From the NCBI GenBank assembly GCA_020881915.1, contig JAJFPB010000012.1, positions 992,001-1,056,000 of the forward strand: a stretch of DNA of 64,000 bases, in the 5' to 3' direction. Under the pieces are notes generated by a model. It had not been told where the DNA came from and ran no database searches. It worked only from the letters and a program-made list of their open reading frames with translations. This document shows positions 44,614-56,025 of the stretch, piece after piece. The first letter of the stretch is position 1. Each line of letters starts with the position of its first letter. The position numbers and the translations under genes were made by a program. The stretch is from Paramyrothecium sp. XJ0827 (lineage: Eukaryota; Ascomycota; Sordariomycetes; Hypocreales; Stachybotryaceae).

Positions 44614-46128
44614 ATGTCTTCAACCGTTCAAACTTACAGCCAGCCCCCTCAAGACAAGGCGACTGCCCCTCCGGGGTGGGCGATCTCCGGTCCAAACGAG
44701 ATCAGTCGTCCCTTTGATCTCCTGGAAGAATGGTTTCATCGTATCGTCGGCGGTGGCAACTTGACCCGTGAACGCGATTCATTCGGCAGCAACTATGTCG
44801 TGAAGCTCAAGTTTCCCAGTTCCGTCGCAGACCCTGTTCCCTATGTTCGCCGAGCATGGCTCTTGACCCGCTACCTTCATCCCCAGCTGGGAGCGACATA
44901 TTCTTCCGACTCACTAGACGACATGAAGTACACGATTCGACCTCTGGACCCTGAGCATTGGTTGAAGACCACATTCTTTGTCGAGGAAGGCCCTTCCGCC
45001 ACCTACCAATCAGCGGAGGATGCTGTCGCCAAATTTCCTTCAAAGCCCATAACCACCGCTCACTGGATCCCCGCTACTTCGGAGCTCTTGATGCGTGCCA
45101 CTCATCTGCAGATTGAGGGCATTGGGTTCTCCCAGCTCACTCACAGCCTCGTCACCTCTTTGACATCAATTCTGCGCCATGGCCTCGATCTTGAGCTCAG
45201 CGCCTATCCCTCGAACGTCAAGGTTCCCACCCCGAGTCCTGGCGTGAGCATTGGCGCCAAGACCTTCTCTTACGCTGAAGCGCCAGCATACATCAAGAAG
45301 GGTGTCGACAGGTTCATCACCCAACTTCAGCAAGGCCAGCCAGGCATTGCCCTCCCAATGCGAGCAGGCGCTGAGACTGCCGCACCTGGAGACACTCGAC
45401 GACTTGTTTTCAAGCTTGATGAGACCCTGTCGGCTGATGTCAGGAAAGCGTGTCTCAAGAACAAGATTAGTGTGGCAGCTGCCATCCATACTGCTCTCGT
45501 TCGAGTTACTGCATCGTATCCCCAGGACTCGCCAACTAAGGACTTGCTGATTGTTCTTACCGCCAACATGCGCAAGTTCCTGTTTGGCTCAGAGCCTCGG
45601 CCAGAATTAGCCGTAGGTCTTTACTCAACGGCAGTTTCTTACTGCATTCCTGGTGGTCTCGATCCCCAAATTAGCTTTGTGGACCTAGCTCGACAGGTTG
45701 GTACCAAATACGCGACCGACCTGGCGGACGTTGTCAGAGACGACGAGGGCAAACCAGTGAGCTTCTTGACAATGCTGTCGCCTTGGATCGACCGCTACAC
45801 ACAAATTGTCTCAGGGTTGAGTTTCGGGTCCCCCATGTTCCGGAGCCCTGCTGTCAGCAGTCTTGGGTTGATGGAGAAGCTTGTCCAGCGAAGCTATCCG
45901 TTTGGAGACAACGAAAAAGACCAAGTAGAGGTTGAGGATCTCTGGTGGTCGGTTGATGTTTTGGACCAAGGCGCATATTTCCACATTTCTACGTTCCGAG
46001 GCAAGATCAGACTCCAGGTCTGCTTCAATCAATCTTACTACACAGAGGAGTTTGTGAATGAGGTTATTCAAAAGATTATGGATGAGGTTGTCCAGGGGTT
46101 GGGAATTGGTACCCAGGCGAAACTATAG
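44614..46128 (+). CDS. Condensation-fold acyltransferase (TRI3-like candidate)
   Basis: Intronless, 504 residues. It belongs to the condensation/alcohol-acetyltransferase superfamily. The active-site region reads THLQIEGIG, so the usual H-x-x-x-D becomes His164-x-x-x-Glu168. VGLYSTAVSYCIPGG and SLGLMEKL are typical of the second half. The C-terminus ends AKL, a PTS1-like tripeptide. Two readings are open: a trichothecene 15-O-acetyltransferase (TRI3-like), given TRI genes downstream, or a peroxisomal acyltransferase working with the CoA ligase and SidF-like neighbours. Sequence alone does not decide between them. Confidence 0.75.
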   Translation: MSSTVQTYSQPPQDKATAPPGWAISGPNEISRPFDLLEEWFHRIVGGGNLTRERDSFGSNYVVKLKFPSSVADPVPYVRRAWLLTRYLHPQLGATYSSDSLDDMKYTIRPLDPEHWLKTTFFVEEGPSATYQSAEDAVAKFPSKPITTAHWIPATSELLMRATHLQIEGIGFSQLTHSLVTSLTSILRHGLDLELSAYPSNVKVPTPSPGVSIGAKTFSYAEAPAYIKKGVDRFITQLQQGQPGIALPMRAGAETAAPGDTRRLVFKLDETLSADVRKACLKNKISVAAAIHTALVRVTASYPQDSPTKDLLIVLTANMRKFLFGSEPRPELAVGLYSTAVSYCIPGGLDPQISFVDLARQVGTKYATDLADVVRDDEGKPVSFLTMLSPWIDRYTQIVSGLSFGSPMFRSPAVSSLGLMEKLVQRSYPFGDNEKDQVEVEDLWWSVDVLDQGAYFHISTFRGKIRLQVCFNQSYYTEEFVNEVIQKIMDEVVQGLGIGTQAKL

Positions 46129-47539
46129 ATTAATCTGTACATTATTTAATGCTTGCACGTTCATAGAGGACAATTTTCATCAAGGATTCTGAAGTACTAT
46201 ATTTGTTCGGTAAACGCCTCCTGAAGAGCAGGGAAAATACACCGCTTTCCTGCTATGTAAGTTGTAGCCCATGATGAACGTTATTAACCAGTACTGCATA
46301 GCTCATGATTCCACTTCAAACGCTCACACCATCTCCCGCGATCATCGCTTGGTGCGGTGCAGCATATCCTGTTCTCGAGTGTTGTTTTCAGGGATATGCC
46401 TACCGAAAGATTTACCTCGAATCCGGTTATGGCACGTGGAAACTAACAGAAATACTCATCTAAAGGTTAAGGGTAATTTGATAGCTTCCAAGGGGCTTAT
46501 TACAACAGTGTGAGGCGTTTATTTTTCTCTTTGGATTTTGTTGAAGTTGCTAGTGTGTTGCGCCGCACAACAGTTACTTTCAAATTCATATTGAGCACAC
46601 AATCACAACAAGGGCTAATATGCATTTCAACTGTGCATAAGTGTAACAACGTAATAATAATTACAGCCTTAAGTAATATTGAAACTAAAATGCTTATATG
46701 CCTCTCTTGCTAACCTCATCGTTCCTTACTAAAGAGTTGGGTTCCCTTACCGTTGAGTGTGCTGCGGGGTATAGGGTAAACTGGTTCGGCCAATTTTGGG
46801 CTTCCATGTTTTCTGGAGAGCCTCGGTGCATCCACGAATTGCCCTGGACCAGTTTGACCGTCGCAAAGAAGGTCTCACAAATGTGTAATTTGTGAGCGAA
46901 ATGTTGTCATTGGTCTCTCTGCTTTCTCGTGTGAGTCAGCCGTGTGCCGTAGAACAAAGCATCGATGCCGATAACCGAAAACAACTGTATTAAGAATGGG
47001 CTCGTTTTACTGCTCCGACAATGACTGCTCTCGAAAATCCACGTATCACTGCTGAGAACCAGATTGTCGAAAGTTCTCTTTAGCGGCTGGCCTGATGCAT
47101 TGAAGTCTCGACGATTATGGTAGTGTAGCCAGAGTTGTACCGGTTCCGAGAGATGGTCACCACTACTGCCTGTGGGGAAGCTCAGGCCTACCACTTATCA
47201 CGACTTTGCACCACAACAGCCCTTGCTGTTAGAGAAGTGTATCATAACTGGTAGTGGCCTGGCCTTACGGCGGGCATAATCCGCCCTCGTGCACACATGC
47301 AACGCGGTTCGGCTTACTCTCTACGGAAGTGACCTCAGCGCTGCAATTGTATGCTTGAAGAGTTTGAGTGAATTAAAAATAACTTCGTCAAAGATATAAA
47401 TGGTCAGATGTTCCACAGTGAACAGCATGTTCGGATACAAGTTCATTCATTCAATCCTCAGTCAAACAGCAGTTGAATGATCCCCTGAACAAGAGAATCA
47501 AAAGAAAACGATCGCTGGAAGACCTCGCAATCAGACAAC
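46129..47539. other. Intergenic, no intact gene
   Basis: About 1.4 kb between the acyltransferase and the TRI9-like gene. Frames at 46698-46895 and 46907-47194 have no domain signal. GGCCTGG and GGCCTTA heptamers at 47256-47267 fit the TRI6 consensus in reverse and lie about 280 bases before the TRI9-like start. Confidence 0.4.
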
Positions 47540-47671
47540 ATGCTCATCTCTGGTGCCAAGCTCGTCGACTCCTACGATGACCCCAAGGTCTCGTGGCGTG
47601 ATGTCGTCGTTTACTCTACACTCTATGCCGTTCTCTACGCCGCGGTACGAACCGTTACCACGACTTACTGA
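47540..47671 (+). CDS. TRI9: 43-residue TRI9-like protein
   Basis: An ATG at 47540 opens a 43-codon frame ending with TGA at 47669-47671. Codon use is strongly biased to C-ending codons as in the neighbouring TRI genes. The peptide begins MLISGAKLVDSYDDPKVSW and has a hydrophobic C-terminal half (VVVYSTLYAVLYAAV) that could span or dip into a membrane. The Fusarium trichothecene cluster contains TRI9, a 43-residue protein of unknown function, so length, location and composition agree. I infer the identity from these and have not aligned it. Confidence 0.65.
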   Translation: MLISGAKLVDSYDDPKVSWRDVVVYSTLYAVLYAAVRTVTTTY

Positions 47672-49345
47672 GCGAGCAACGGCGGCGTGGCAGCATCGTC
47701 AAACCGTGGCTTGAGTGCGGATATGGCCACAGATTCCTATCAAGAAGGATTGACAAGACTGTCTTCGCTATGATCCAATTCAAGGATGATGAATGCATGA
47801 GCTATCGTTGAGCTGGATCCCTCCGACTGATGGGGAATGTTTCGGCATGGAAGCATTCTCCTGGCTTGTGTCAAACGCTTTTACGATGTGCTTCACCATG
47901 TATGTTTGGAACGAATTTCATTCATTTTGATAAGGTCAGCCGATTCAACCTCAACTCGGATCGCCCAGGATGGCCTTAGACCAATGCAAACCCGCTGTCT
48001 TTCTGTGGCGCTCTTTCCTCTGCATCTTGGAGGAATGGTTTGTTTCTCAGGTTTTCTACGTTCCACTTTGCGGCCACGTATAAGAATCCTGGGCTTTGCT
48101 TCAGAAGTATGGTGTTACGAAGAATGCCGAATTGTTTCAAAGGCAGTACGATGAATGGTTGTGGATATGGGCTACGATGGGGTAGTGAGAAGATCATTGC
48201 AACAGAAACCTGGGGCGGGCCAGGTGTGCGCTCAAGGACTGAGCATTCCGGATCCAGTGTCTTTCTGGGCCTGATTTTCTTTATCTTTTTTTCTTATTTA
48301 TAGAAGTATTGGACAGTACAAGCCTCGACTAGATTTACCAATACACCATGTTATCTCCATATGCTATCGCGAATGGCTGGCTCAGTCGCCTACCAGTCCT
48401 CAAACCGCGCTACATTGCTTAAAATCCTGCCCAAATGAGTTCTTCTGAGTGTATGTGTGAGAGAAGTTGGATGAGAATAGGATATTGCATCACCCTGACT
48501 GGCAATGGCTGATCATCGACAAGTTCACATGTTGCTCATACGGTCGGTGTTAAACGGGAAAATGTAGCCAGTGAGCATAGGTCAACTCCACTGCATGCCG
48601 CAGCGCCATCCACCAAGGGAATTGTCTGGCGGCAGGTATCGGCGTCATTTGGCTGTCGAAGCCGCTTGCCTGGCCTCTGTTGGTCATGTGGAAAATCTTC
48701 CGGGCAAAAGCGCCGAGATGTGGAGCGGAATTCCTTACCACGGCTTATTCTCTTTCCTACCAAGGCAAGACAACCAGATTCAGATCCGTCTCTTTCTAGC
48801 TTAGTCCCACACGCCACCAAGTCCGTGGAATCTTGATGCACAGACGAGCCTTCTAGGCCTTCCGAAACATGAAAGTTGTGCCATCTGAATTACAGTCTAA
48901 GGCCCGGGTTTGCACGCATTTCAATAGGCTACTTCGAGGACCCCTGTCAGCTGTGCCTGTAGACACGCAGCTCATATTCAGAGGACAACAATTATGTCAG
49001 CCACATCCCCACGAGTCGGCAGTTTCGGGCAATATGGGCACTGTCGCGAGGAGCACATCAGAGAAGGACTGACGCTACTGAAGCACACCTCCCGGACCAC
49101 CTGGCTGGCCCTGGGTCGAAGATTCCCCCAGTCTTAAGTGCTAGGATTAATATCGCCCGTATCGGAGACCCGCCCTTTTCTTGGCAGCTTGGCTAAGCAC
49201 AGCTCTCCAGCGAGTAGTTAAGGTCACCTTCCGATATATAATCGTTGTGAGGAAGGGATCGCAGCTTTCCCTTTTTGCCACAGTATTGAAGAAGAGCTAA
49301 AGGAAACATTGGAACTGGAGTATCCCTTCCAAGACCAATAACATC
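47672..49345. other. Intergenic with possible decayed gene fragments
   Basis: No intact gene. Two stretches look like worn coding sequence: plus strand about 47967-48170, with ALDQCKPAVFLWRSFLCILE and, after a stop, YGVTKNAELFQRQYDEWLW; and minus strand 48550-48741, with WWMALRHAVELTYAHWLHFP. The right end is the TRI14 promoter, with TRI6-type heptamers CTAGGCC at 48853-48859 and TAAGGCC at 48898-48904. Confidence 0.35.
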
Positions 49346-50514
49346 ATGCTGCCACAGGTTGTTTTGAGCTCGTTGAGCTCCATTAGTGAAGCCATCTCGA
49401 GCTGGACCTCAGGCTACCACTCTGTTAGCCATGGACAATGCCCGCCGCTGCCAAAAGGAGATTTGATTTATGATGTGTACATGGGATATCCTGAGAATTT
49501 TATGTGGGACAAGAGGCGTTGCGTTGCCTACGTCAGGTAAGAAGCCCATGGATTGCATTTTCTCTTTCACATGTCAATGTAATAATAACTAACATTCCCA
49601 GCAACCTTTACAATGCCACAGTGAGCATTTTTGACCCATACCAGCCGAAGGTATTGGAGACCCTTGAGTTTCCGGGCTTGAGCCATCCTGGAAACACGGC
49701 CATCGACAACCCTTTGCACACTAGTGGGCTGGTCCTACGACCCGACTCCTATCGTGCTGAAACTCTGGAGATAGTTGTCGACAATGGCGACGCTTTCTTC
49801 TCCAACGGGCTGAACGTCTCGGGTCCTGACTATCTCCTTACCATGGATCTGAAGACGAAGGAGGTGACCAACCAGCTGCGTCTTAACAACGGCCTATATG
49901 CCGGTTACGCTGATGCAGAGCTTGGGAGCGATGGAAACACCTACGTTCTTGGCACCTACACCGGCAACATCTTGCGCGTCACCCCTGAGAAGAAGCTCAC
50001 GACCTTTTACGTCGAGAAGCCACTGGCGCCGCCCCGCCTGTACGGCTTTACGGGAATCACACACGTGGGTGATGCCTTGATCGCCAATAACAACATCATT
50101 GGCCAATTTTTACGCTTCAATGTCCACGATGAAGAGGGAACCCCCACAGTCATCAAGCAAACACCTTATCATAACTTCACCACCTCGAACGTTCTCAATC
50201 TGCCTGAGAAGTACGACGACACCGTCTTGTTGGCAGCTGAGAATGCGACACCCGAGCATCCCTCCGGAGGAGTGGGTGTCTTCAGGTCTCGTGACAAGCT
50301 CTTCCATGAAGTCGAGTTCCTGGGTTTTATTCCCAGCCGCCTGACCCAGGCACTTGCTACTTCCGCGAGACAGATGGCCGATCGGATTTACGTGGTTTCT
50401 GTCTACACTGACGGTGCCAACATCACAGTTGCGGGCCATACCAGTAAATTCGTCTTCCAGGACTTCACTGACGAGGTGGATGCGTTGGTTTACGCCGACA
50501 AAAATGAGTTGTAA
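49346..50514 (+). CDS. TRI14: TRI14-like trichothecene cluster protein
   Basis: Two exons (49346-49536, 49602-50514) give 367 residues. The N-terminus (LPQVVLSSLSSISEAISSW) is mildly hydrophobic but not a convincing signal peptide. The body has repeating strand blocks of SMP-30/gluconolactonase-like propellers: DYLLTMDLKTKEVTNQLRL, LGSDGNTYVLGTYTGNILRV, YGFTGITHVGDALIANNN and SNVLNLPEKYDDTVLLAAEN. This pattern and its place between TRI genes match TRI14, which in Fusarium is not required for toxin synthesis in culture but affects virulence on wheat. The biochemical function is unknown. Confidence 0.8.
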
Positions 50515-52135
50515 TGTCCAATGTATGTTCCATGGTTGGCTTAATATGAGAATACCTCGGTGCTGAGAAACAGCCGGAAAATAGTTATGTGCCGGACTTC
50601 AAAAATGTTATATAGACAGATAGCGGGAGAGATGATAATAGTGAAATTATTGCTTTATCCTTGGATTTGATTCGATGAGCAGGGCTCATGGGTCCCGCTA
50701 TGAACACTTCGCTGGTGCATTCAGCGCGCTCACTGTGCAAATCACCGACAGAACAGTAGTTAGTTTGCGACACGTCTGGTCATTGAGAGACGACCACAAG
50801 CTTTCTACTGAAATGAAATTACTTCAATGCGTCACCGCAATATGCCGTGTCCAGCGACGACGAGCGAAAGTTGCCTGATCCGACGACCAAGGGTTTGCGG
50901 GAACGCCGGCCAAGGCAATTAGTGGCAGCCTACTGCTATTTGCACAGATGGAGATACGATTCGATGATACATAGCAAGCCGGGCTAGTGATTAATCTTTA
51001 GACGTCACGGCCAGGTTTGTGTGCCCATGTGGCCAAGAATGAGATGGTAATAATCCAAGAAACTTCACTGAAGCTGATAAAATACTGTATTTAGTATGTT
51101 CTAGACTTCTACTCAGCCTTATGAATGATAGCTTATAGCTTTCAGCTAAAAGCTATCATGAGACGGCGGAGAAGGAGATTTGAAGAGGGCAAATATGAAA
51201 AAGGAAGAAAAGAAGCAGAGAAAAGAAGCGAAAAGAAGCGAAACAAAGGTCTCAGCCAGAAGGGCCTTATTATTAGTAATAATGTCCACCGCAAATGTGG
51301 TCTGACATGACACCTCTCCCTCTCAAGTCAAAGTTGATGCTCCGAGAGATGTACCGTTCTGCTTGACATCTTTGCCCCGATACAAGAAGCCACCGAATTG
51401 TCAGTAACTCAGCACCGAGGAGTATTACGGTTTGGCTAGTGAAATACGGTGGATTTTTGCATGCACTTTCTGTCTGTTGTGTTAGGGCCTCATGATGGCG
51501 GTGACGTGTACACGCTCACGAGATGGCAAGACATATTCCGCCATCACTACTCTGATAAGTCAACTATAATACAAGGACCCCGACTAGCGCATTTTAGTGT
51601 TCACGGTCCCCGGTTTTGGGGGGACAACTTGGGAAAAGCGCAGTTTGGTGTAAGACCTGTCTCACCGCGCTTGGGAATTAAGGCCCTCGATGAGAATCGC
51701 CGGCGGGGCCTCGCCAGGAATCGACTGCCGACAGGCCTGAAGGAGCCTGCATGTCCAACCAGCCATGAGCCATCGGCCCCTTGTCCAGAGGGGCACCTTT
51801 CGTCTTAGAGCCGTTTTTGGTGGCTGGATCAAACCCTTCTGGGTAAAGAGGCAAAACGGTGAAGGCGCTTTTCTGCGAGCACGAAGAAACATGTCTAGCA
51901 TTGAAGATACTGGCTATTCTAGACCATCGGCTAGAAAAAAAAATATAATGGGTATTCGCGTCCTCATCTAAGACTTGCACTCTCGCTCCAACACACTACA
52001 TCCAGCCATCTCGTGCTACTTGGATCCCTCGGGTTCTCTTTCACAGCCTGGACTCACGATTGGTGTTTGGACCACTGCTCGACTAGGCTGTCCCGGACGA
52101 CCAGAACACCGGGAAACCACCGGAATCAGATCAAG
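50515..52135. other. Intergenic, TRI12 promoter region
   Basis: About 1.6 kb without a supported gene. It holds a strong inverted repeat at 51125-51159, a purine-rich tract at about 51160-51250 and several TRI6-type heptamers (for example TAAGGCC at 51679-51685 and GGCCTCA at 51486-51492). Confidence 0.45.
51125..51159. repeat. Near-perfect inverted repeat (hairpin)
   Basis: Arms of 16 bases (ATGATAGCTTATAGCT against its complement) with one mismatch enclose a three-base loop. It lies about 1 kb upstream of TRI12, next to a purine-rich tract. It could be a regulatory hairpin, the 3' end of a transcript or the remnant of a small inverted-repeat element. Confidence 0.8.
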
Positions 52136-54060
52136 ATGGCTGTTCCAGAGGATGTGTTGAACATCGACCCCCAGGATGGGGACAAGTTGCGAGCCAAAGC
52201 CCTTACCGCCGACGTCAACGAGTTGCCCGAAGGCTACTACCGTAGTCCTCGTTTGATCGGCACTTTCATCTCCATTGCGCTGAACCTGGTCGCCACGTAC
52301 TTTGCCTTCCAAGCTTCAGCAGCTGCAATCTCAAACATCGCCGCAGATGTCGGACCCAGCAAGAACATCAGCCTGTTTTCGACGGTGTGGACCACTGGCC
52401 AGGCAATCTGCATTCTGCTGATGGGCAGGCTCACGGATCGCTTCGGTCGCCGGCCATTCTTCATGTTGACCAACGCATTGGGCTTGATCGGAGGCATCGT
52501 CGCATGTACCGCTAAGAGCATGGAGACCCTGATTGGTGCCCAGGTTCTGCTGGGTATCTCCGCTGGACAGGGAGGCGCGAGTCCTCTCTTCGTTGGCGAG
52601 CTCATGAGCAACAAGCACAAGTTCATCGGCGCTGTCATCATCGCGTTTCCCAACGTCGCCGCCACTGGTTTTGGACCAGTGATTGGACAGACTTTGGGTA
52701 ACCAAGGCAATTGGCGATGGATTTACTACATTTACATCATCAAAATGAGTATGTTCTTCGCTTTCCCATTCTCCCCAATAGTTACGACTCAATGTATCAC
52801 TGTGATCACTAACTTGTTCAAACAGCAATTGCCTCATTGCTTGCCTTCTTCTTCTACCATCCTCCTTCTTTCGTCCAGCTTCACGGCAAGAAGATCAGCA
52901 AGCGGCAAGAGCTTGCCAAGGTCGACTGGATTGGAGTGTTCCTGCTTACTGCTGGTTTAACCCTCTTCCTTCTTGGAGTCTCGTGGGGTGGTCAACCGGA
53001 TAACGCATGGGACTCCGGCAAAATCTTGGGATTGCTGATCTCTGGTGGCATTACCCTCGTTTCATTTGTTTTGTTCGAGTGCTTTGCCAAAGTGGAGCGT
53101 CCCATCGTCCCGATGCACTTCTTCCGGGATCTACGTGGATTCACTTGCCTAGTCGTCGTGAGCAGCACCATGGGCGTCATGAACCTTGCCTTGTTCATCA
53201 TGTACCCTCAACAAGTTGTCAATATCTTTGGCTCTACCGCAAGCGGATGGAGAGAGATTGCCTGGATGTCATCAACCGCAGCCTTTGGAATCTGGGCTGG
53301 TATTCTCATCCTGGGAAGCTTGTTCCACGTCATCCGTCGCATCCGATGGCAGCTCTTTGCGGTGGCGGCTTGGGAATTGGCTTTCTTGGGTGCTATGTCT
53401 TCGGTGGACCGCCACCACAAGACCGCTGCCATTGTGTTTTCCTTCTTCACAGGCTTTGTGGTCGGTTTCGCACAGGATGTAACTATGCTCGTGGTGCAGT
53501 ATATTGTCGATGACGATGACCTGGGCGCGGCATTCGGTAAGTTCACACGATTAAATTTACGTTGGCACGCCGGGTTGACTAATGATCGTTCTTTAGGTAT
53601 TGTTGCTGGTAGTCGTTCCGTATTTGGATCTATCCTTACCGCCGCTTTCATCGCCATCTACACAAACAAGTTTCCTGGACAGCTCCAGTCGAAGCTTATC
53701 CCTGCTGTTAGCGAAGCTGGGCTTCCAGAATCCTCCATTCCAGGACTTCTCAGCGCCATCGCATCTGGTGCCCCACAAGCCATCAGTGCTGTTCCAGGGA
53801 TGACGCCAGCCCTCACAAAGGTCACTGCAGATGCTATCGCTGACAGCTATGCGGCCTCTTATGCCTATGTTTACTACTTTGCTATGGCCCTGGGAGTCCT
53901 CGCCATGGGCGCAGGTCTTTTCTCTCGAGACTTCGATCGCTACATGACGAACCACGTTTCTCACCAGATCTACAAGAAGTCGGACGCGGATAAAGACCCA
54001 CTGGAATCAAGCTCTTCCTCCAACTGCAGCACGGAACAGGTGTACGCAGAGGAGAAGTAA
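52136..54060 (+). CDS. TRI12: TRI12-like trichothecene efflux transporter (MFS, 14 TMS)
   Basis: Three exons (52136-52748, 52826-53536, 53597-54060) give about 595 residues. The N-terminal region (GYYRSPRLIGTF before TM1) and the order of segments fit the fungal TRI12 family of DHA2-type pumps. GRLTDRFGRRPFF after TM2 and GQTLGNQGNWRWIYYIYI near TM5-6 are MFS hallmarks. The C-terminal half has the extra spans typical of 14-TMS pumps and a long extracellular loop with many Ala/Pro before the last span. TRI12 exports trichothecenes and supports self-protection in Fusarium. It sits between TRI14 and TRI5 here. Confidence 0.87.
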
Positions 54061-54792
54061 TAAAGACTACTGGGTATTGAAGAGATATGAGATAATGAAA
54101 GCGAAGGCTTCTTGAGGAGTAATATAGGGCAACCTACCAGACGTTGAAAAGGGATGCAGATAGAATCAAGGGGCCCTGACGAGATCTCGAGCCTAAATGG
54201 GAGGAGCAGTACATAGATAATGAAAATGGAGTCAATCTTTTCGTCTAGAGGACTTTCAGAGCCAAGCCATCACGTGTTGCTCATTCATAGCAACTTTGAG
54301 TCATCGAATTGAACCTCTTACTCTGCGCTCACATAGTTCGCTACTTGGCTGCGGAGAGGCACCATCCACTATTACATGGCCGATAACTACGTGCAGCTTC
54401 TCCACTGCCAAGAGAAAAGCCCATGATCCTCATACAAACGAATAGCTGACCAGGATGAGAAAAACAGGCCGAGGAAATGGATTATCTGATCTGGTGTCCT
54501 GTCTGTCTTATCAAATCGCAAAGCTTGCGTACCAGCTCGTTTGCATGAGTTGAATGCCCTTCCGAGAGGAGAACGGCACACCAGTTGCGAAAAGGAATGA
54601 TGCCACAAATCAGACTTCACGGAATTGTAGTGCAAGGAAGTTTGGTCTGATGCATAAAAACTTTCTATTCCAATTCATAAACCTAATCTACGCCAGAGTC
54701 CCGAAAAACATTATTCTAATAAATTATTCAGAAGCTCAAAGAGTGCTTATGCGCATCTCCTCAAAGGTTTTCGAACTTCATCAGCAGAGGCC
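54061..54792. other. Intergenic between convergent TRI12 and TRI5 genes
   Basis: About 0.73 kb of 3' flanks. No coding frame supported. Confidence 0.5.
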
Positions 54793-56016
54793 TTAAGCGA
54801 GAACCTCCTGAGCGGCCTGGGGGACGGCCGATTCGGCGTTGGTCAGAACGACCTGGTCGTCCTTGGCGGCCTGCTCCTCGGCCTTTCGGAGCTCAATGCG
54901 CTCAGCCACGGTGGGGAAAGCCCATTCCTCGTGCTCAATGGCACCGACCTTGGCAGCCTGGCCGTAGAACTTGCGGAACCTGATGGCATCCTCAGTCTCA
55001 ATGTGCATGGTGCCCTCGTAGATCTCCCTGAGCCTGTAGCGGTGGTCGCACAAGTGCCAGGTGATGTAGCCGTGCATGAAGCACTCAATCGTCTCCATGA
55101 GCTTGGGGTCCTTGTCGGAGAACACCTTCATCATCTGTTCCGATGAGGTCAGGGTGTCCACGGTGAGCTTCTCCAGAGCCTGGGTAAGGCTGATACCGTC
55201 GCAAACCACGTAGTTCTTGACGAGACTGGTCTGGTCGCGAGGGTCATCGAACTCCTTGTAGAACGACATCAAATCGTTGACCCAGACCATCCAGTTCTCC
55301 ATCTGAGCGACGGCGCTGGTGATCTCAAGGAAGTGCTTCTGCTCATCAAAGAGCTCCTTGGGCCACAGGGATCCACCAACACAGTGGCCCAGGCCGTTCA
55401 TGCGACGGAGGAACCCGGGGAAATCATAAGATCCGGGAAAGCCGTGGAAGTTGTACTGCTCGATCCAGCAGCCCTCAAAGACTAGACGAAATACGTTAGA
55501 TGTCGGTTGTCAAGGAATTAGGTATTTGGCTCAGGTAGTCAACTTACAGTCCAGGGTGCTTCGAATGAGGTTCAATGAGCAGAATGGGCCAAAGTGCCTC
55601 AAGACGTTGGGGAAGTGCTCGTTGACCAGCATCCACCAGGGGTGCTTCTGTTGGCGTCCGTTCTGGAGGTCGTCAAAGAAGGTCAACATGTTGGGGTGCG
55701 GGTCATCCTCGCTGTCGTCCAGGATGAGAGTGTATGTGTAGTGGATGCTGAGGTCGGCCATGAGCTCCTTGGACACCTTGACCCAGGAGTACACGACCAT
55801 GCCAACGATGGTTCGAAGGGAGGCCTCGAGCCTCTTGGGGTTCACCTTCAGAATGCTCTGTTGGCGCTCCTGGGCGAAATGGGCCGCAGCCTTGTTGTAG
55901 GCGTACGAAAGGTTCTCAATACGCTCCTCCCTCGTGTAGTTGCTGTCCCTGTACTTGACGTTCTCCAGCAACCGCACGGCGGTGCCAAGGAAGTACTCGG
56001 TAGGGAACTCGTCCAT
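54793..56016 (-). CDS. TRI5: Trichodiene synthase
   Basis: Two exons (55548-56016, 54793-55481) separated by a 66-base intron give about 385 residues; an ATG at 56025 would add three. The sequence is clearly trichodiene synthase, the sesquiterpene cyclase that converts farnesyl diphosphate to trichodiene, first step of trichothecene synthesis. The aspartate-rich Mg-binding motif reads LDDSEDD, and the second metal site is VNDLMSFYKE, both intact. The intron falls in the LIRSTLD region. The Ala/Glu/Gln-rich C-terminal tail (from about residue 355) is variable in the family. The frame is unbroken, so the enzyme should be active. It is divergent from the TRI11-type P450 and convergent with TRI12. 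Confidence 0.97.
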
Positions 56017-56025
56017 TTTAGGCAA

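Noticed and set aside
51449..51808. 119-codon plus-strand frame upstream of TRI12
   Set aside because: No domain and no coding signature; it lies in the TRI12 promoter region.
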